The position numbers and the translations under genes were made by a program. DNA of 8,624 nucleotides from Deltaproteobacteria bacterium (GTDB taxonomy: Bacteria > Myxococcota_A > UBA9160 > SZUA-336). Positions 6,222-8,624 of this stretch are shown one piece after another (the stretch's first letter is position 1; each line of letters opens with the position of its first letter). The notes beneath the pieces are model-generated. The model worked only from the letters and a program-made list of their open reading frames with translations. It was not told the DNA's origin and ran no database searches. The stretch spans positions 1 through 8,624 of the forward strand of contig DAOUZG010000062.1 in the NCBI GenBank assembly GCA_030665705.1, in the 5' to 3' direction.

Positions 6222-7424
6222 ATGCAGAGGTGCACTGTGTTTCTCGTCGCCCTCCTTCTGGTCCTCGGGGGGGCCGGGGCCGACGAGCGGGTCGCCGAGG
6301 AGGTGCACCTGATCCCGAAGCATCCGGCCGACTGGGGTCTTCGGAACCTCGCTGCTGCGTTCACGTCGGTCTTGGGTGCCTGGAACTACTGGTACGCGGA
6401 AAACGTCGTCCTGATCGACACGGTTCCCTCCGACGCGAGCATCCAGCTCTTCTACGTTCGCGCCAACTTCCAGAAGATGTTTGTCCGCGCTCGCCCGCCC
6501 GTGCGCGTGAGTCTTCCGAGCCGCATTCAGGCGACTAGCCGCGACGCGCTGATCGTAAGGGTCAGCGCACCGGGGTTTCGCGTACGGAAGGAGACGTACA
6601 AAATCGGCGGCACTCCGGACAGACTCGTGATGGCGCTCGAGCCCGTACCCAATTCCCTCGTGTCGCTCTCCCACGGGCACATCGGGGGCCGGACGACCCT
6701 CACACTCCGTACGACGGAGAAACCCGAGTTCCGCGTGAGGAAGAGTCGCCATTTTGCGGGCTTCAACTTGGTGCTGGCAGAAACCGCTACCCGCCTCGAA
6801 TCGGAACAACTCCCCACGGGCGGCTTGGTTCGCTCGCTCCAGGCTACACAGCTGGGTGAAGATCTGGTGCTACGCGTGGAGACGCGAGACCCAGACTTCG
6901 ATGTCCGATCCAGAGGCGGCTACGATCCGATCCGGAGCGAACACCTCTTTACACTCGACCTGACGGAGCTGGACTCGCGTGCGCCCTCTCCCGAGCGGGT
7001 TAGCCGAGAGATCGCGGCTGTGGCGTTTACCTTCGGCGACCCGTGTCACGAACGGTTCGAGAGCGCGCTGAGGGACGATCTCGAGCCGGAGCGAGTTGCG
7101 CGGGCGTTCCAATCCCCCGGTACGTTCGCCGATCTCTACCGGCGTCAGGCGATGCGGGCGCTCGGCCGGCTCGACCAAGGGCGGGTGCGCACGGTGGCTG
7201 GCGAGCGCTTTCGCACGGGGAGCCCGCTGGAGTTCGAGCTCGCCCTGCAAAGCGCCGCCCAGATCGAGGGATACCTAGCTCTGCTCGGAGCCTTTGCTCG
7301 GAGCAAGGAAGATCCCGCAACGGTGCTCCGGTCGTTGGTCGCTCCCGACATGCATCCCGACGCGTTCGCGCCCGTGTACAAGCAAGCGGAAGACACCTGG
7401 CGGGGCTGCCGTCGGAAGCGCTGA
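6222..7424 (+). CDS. Unrecognised secreted protein with possible PEGA-like and beta-rich domains
   Basis: I do not recognise this 400-residue protein. It starts with a short positive end and a hydrophobic run (CTVFLVALLLVLGG, 4-17) ending in AGADE, a good signal peptidase I site near residue 20, so it is probably periplasmic or exported. Residues ~62-140 (VVLIDTVPSDASIQLFYV ... VSAPGFRVRKETYKI) resemble PEGA-type folds, where a peptide-like extension is tethered by beta strands. Residues ~145-250 are beta-rich and end in HLFTLDLTEL, loosely like an AMIN-type repeat. Residues ~258-395 are mainly helical (REIAAVAFTF, ALRDDLEPERVARAF, ADLYRRQAMRALGRL). The mature part has two cysteines (275, 396), which could form a disulfide. 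Codon use resembles its neighbours, with no sign of recent transfer. It is separated from moaC by 104 bp with its own -10-like element, and lies 80 bp before radC. Both domain suggestions are weak. Confidence 0.75.
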   Translation: MQRCTVFLVALLLVLGGAGADERVAEEVHLIPKHPADWGLRNLAAAFTSVLGAWNYWYAENVVLIDTVPSDASIQLFYVRANFQKMFVRARPPVRVSLPSRIQATSRDALIVRVSAPGFRVRKETYKIGGTPDRLVMALEPVPNSLVSLSHGHIGGRTTLTLRTTEKPEFRVRKSRHFAGFNLVLAETATRLESEQLPTGGLVRSLQATQLGEDLVLRVETRDPDFDVRSRGGYDPIRSEHLFTLDLTELDSRAPSPERVSREIAAVAFTFGDPCHERFESALRDDLEPERVARAFQSPGTFADLYRRQAMRALGRLDQGRVRTVAGERFRTGSPLEFELALQSAAQIEGYLALLGAFARSKEDPATVLRSLVAPDMHPDAFAPVYKQAEDTWRGCRRKR

Positions 7425-7492
7425 AGCACCCGCCCAGATCTGCTATTCAGTTCGAGCTCCGGTCCCCTCCGCACTGAGCTCCTCACCCCGCC

Positions 7493-7499
7493 AAGGAGG
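7493..7499 (+). promoter_or_regulatory. Strong ribosome-binding site of radC
   Basis: AAGGAGG lies 5 nt before the ATG at 7505. It is a near-perfect anti-16S match and fixes the radC start. Confidence 0.85.
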
Positions 7500-7504
7500 C
7501 CCGG

Positions 7505-8206
7505 ATGAAGCGGCCGCTTCGGTGGGAGGTTCGTCCCCGGGAACGGCTCCAGGACTGCGGGGCCGGCGTTCTCTCGGACGTAGAGCTGCTCGCCCTCGTC
7601 CTTCGAACGGGGACGCACGGGACACCCTCGTCGATTCTGGCGATGGAGCTGCTCACGCGCTTCGGGACGCTTCGCCGACTTGCCAGCGCCGGTGACGCCG
7701 AGCTCTTGGCCGTCTCGGGTATCGGCCCGACCAAGCTCGCGGCGCTACGGGCCTCCTTCGAGGTCGGGTGCCGTCTCGTCCAGGAACCTCTTTCTCTCGG
7801 GATCCGCATCCGCTCACCCGCGCACGTTCACGCACACTTCGGCCCGCGCGTGCAGGGACTGGTTCAGGAGGTCTTCTACGTGCTGCTTCTCGACAGTCGG
7901 CACCGTGTGCTGCGAAGCGTCGAGGTGAGCCGCGGCAGCCTGAACCAGAGCCTGGTCCACCCGCGCGAGGTTTTCGCACCGGCCCTGAGGGAGTCGGCCG
8001 CGGCAATCCTGGTCATCCACAACCACCCGAGCGGCGACCCGATGCCGAGCCGCGAGGATCACGAGGTGACCCGCCGTCTGGCCGGTGCCGGGGAGCTCCT
8101 CGGTATCCCTCTGCTCGATCACATCATCGTGGCGGCCGGGGGGTTCACGAGCTTTGCCGACCGGGGCTGGCTGACCGATCAAGCATCCCCCGAAGGGCGC
8201 CGATGA
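7505..8206 (+). CDS. radC: RadC family JAB/MPN metalloprotein
   Basis: RadC proteins carry a JAMM zinc-metallohydrolase-like domain after a small helix-hairpin-helix region. The role in DNA repair implied by the name has been questioned, and the biochemical activity is unsettled. The 233-residue product is complete: the N-terminal motif LSDVELLALVLRTGT (23-37), helix-hairpin-helix LLAVSGIGPTKLAAL (67-81), then the MPN domain with Glu122 (QEVFYVLLLD) and HNHPSGDPMPSRED (172-185). This fits the JAMM pattern exactly: His172, His174, seven residues, Ser182, two residues, Asp185, so the metal site looks intact. The C-terminal DHIIVAAGGFTSFADRG is also typical. The gene sits among housekeeping genes, with no mobile-element neighbours. 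The PilZ gene follows after 18 bp and is probably co-transcribed. Confidence 0.95.
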   Translation: MKRPLRWEVRPRERLQDCGAGVLSDVELLALVLRTGTHGTPSSILAMELLTRFGTLRRLASAGDAELLAVSGIGPTKLAALRASFEVGCRLVQEPLSLGIRIRSPAHVHAHFGPRVQGLVQEVFYVLLLDSRHRVLRSVEVSRGSLNQSLVHPREVFAPALRESAAAILVIHNHPSGDPMPSREDHEVTRRLAGAGELLGIPLLDHIIVAAGGFTSFADRGWLTDQASPEGRR

Positions 8207-8224
8207 ACGGGTGGAGGGAGACCC

Positions 8225-8584
8225 ATGACGGCACCGCACAGCAGCCAGCCGCGTGAGCGTCGCCGGTCCAGACGGGCCGGGCTCGAGATTCCCGTCGACT
8301 ACAGCACCGTGGACGCCTTTTTCGCGGAGTTCTCCGCGAACATCAACGAGGGCGGGTTGTTCGTCGAGACCGACGCGCCGGCAGAGCCGGGGATCGCGGT
8401 GCAGCTCTCCTTTCGACTTCCCGGAGCGAAGGATCCGGTGAAGGTCGAGGGGCGCGTCGCGTGGGTCAGCGACGGAACCCGGGGACAGCCCCGCGGTATG
8501 GGAGTCGAGTTCCAGACCCTCTCGGCAGAGGCCCGCGAGACGATCAACGAGGTCGTCCGCTCTCTCCGCGTTACCGACGCCTAG
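8225..8584 (+). CDS. Single-domain PilZ protein, Myxococcus-type
   Basis: This 119-residue protein is a probable cyclic-di-GMP receptor. An Arg-rich stretch (RERRRSRRAG, 10-19) supplies the RxxxR part of the PilZ site (for example R13/R17). The second motif is ANINEGGLFVET (38-49), with Asn41 where the consensus D/NxSxxG has Ser. Further strands VQLSFRLPG, VEGRVAWV and GMGVEFQ (91-97) follow the order seen in the PilZ-like domain family expanded in Myxococcus (TIGR02266-like). There is no effector domain, signal peptide or membrane segment, so it would act by binding a partner, often linked in such bacteria to motility or exopolysaccharide. GGAGGGAG at 8213-8220 lies 4 nt before the ATG. The last 40 bases of the window after its TAG show no recognisable terminator. 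Confidence 0.88.
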   Translation: MTAPHSSQPRERRRSRRAGLEIPVDYSTVDAFFAEFSANINEGGLFVETDAPAEPGIAVQLSFRLPGAKDPVKVEGRVAWVSDGTRGQPRGMGVEFQTLSAEARETINEVVRSLRVTDA

Positions 8585-8624
8585 CGCATTCCGCACACAA
8601 GCGACTGATACTCGACTCGAGCTG

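Noticed and set aside
7283..7304. Direct repeat GCTCGGAGC, two copies 13 bp apart
   Set aside because: It lies inside the secreted-protein gene, the copies are in different codon frames, and they encode ordinary residues. Chance is the simplest explanation.
7505..8206. RadC as a marker of a genomic island or defence locus
   Set aside because: The full-length RadC lies among housekeeping genes with matching composition. No integrase, toxin-antitoxin, tRNA attachment site or phage gene is present.

Overview
The window is high-GC bacterial chromosome (roughly two thirds G+C by eye, with strong G/C preference at third codon positions). It is packed with short-spaced or overlapping genes. Nothing mobile, viral or CRISPR-like is visible. 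The gene set (Lgt, Cca, MoaC, RadC) is ordinary chromosomal content. A short PilZ protein resembling the domain expanded in Myxococcus, together with the GC and the Lgt subtype (GRIGCF...GDDYG), suggests a deltaproteobacterium-like lineage (Myxococcota or Desulfobacterota sensu lato). This placement is inference, because no rRNA or other marker is present.

Layout. From 1 to 392 on the + strand is the 3' end of an unrecognised helical protein. It meets lgt tail to tail with a 23 bp overlap. From 370 to 4695 everything is on the - strand and looks like one transcription unit, read from right to left: a small sensorless histidine kinase, a patatin-like phospholipase with an unrecognised N-terminal domain, cca (tRNA nucleotidyltransferase) and lgt (prolipoprotein diacylglyceryl transferase). 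Spacings are 64 bp, 9 bp and a 16 bp overlap. Positions 4696-5012 form a divergent intergenic region with one sigma70-type promoter facing each way and a structured leader on the + side. From 5013 to the end all genes are on the + strand: an SLT-type lytic transglycosylase-like protein, moaC, an unrecognised 400-residue secreted protein with a possible leaderless start, radC and a PilZ protein.

How the genes fit together. The - operon combines envelope functions (Lgt for lipoproteins, patatin for acyl-lipid hydrolysis) with tRNA 3'-end maturation and an orphan signalling kinase. The kinase and patatin are the least ordinary pairing. The + side mixes cell-wall cleavage, molybdenum cofactor synthesis, RadC and a probable c-di-GMP receptor, and co-transcription beyond transglycosylase-moaC and radC-PilZ is uncertain. 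I do not see a clearly new biological system. The best leads are the kinase-patatin pair with the novel patatin N-terminus, a STAS-like peptide in the gap between those two genes, the structured leader at 4917-4975, and the secreted orphan at 6222-7424.
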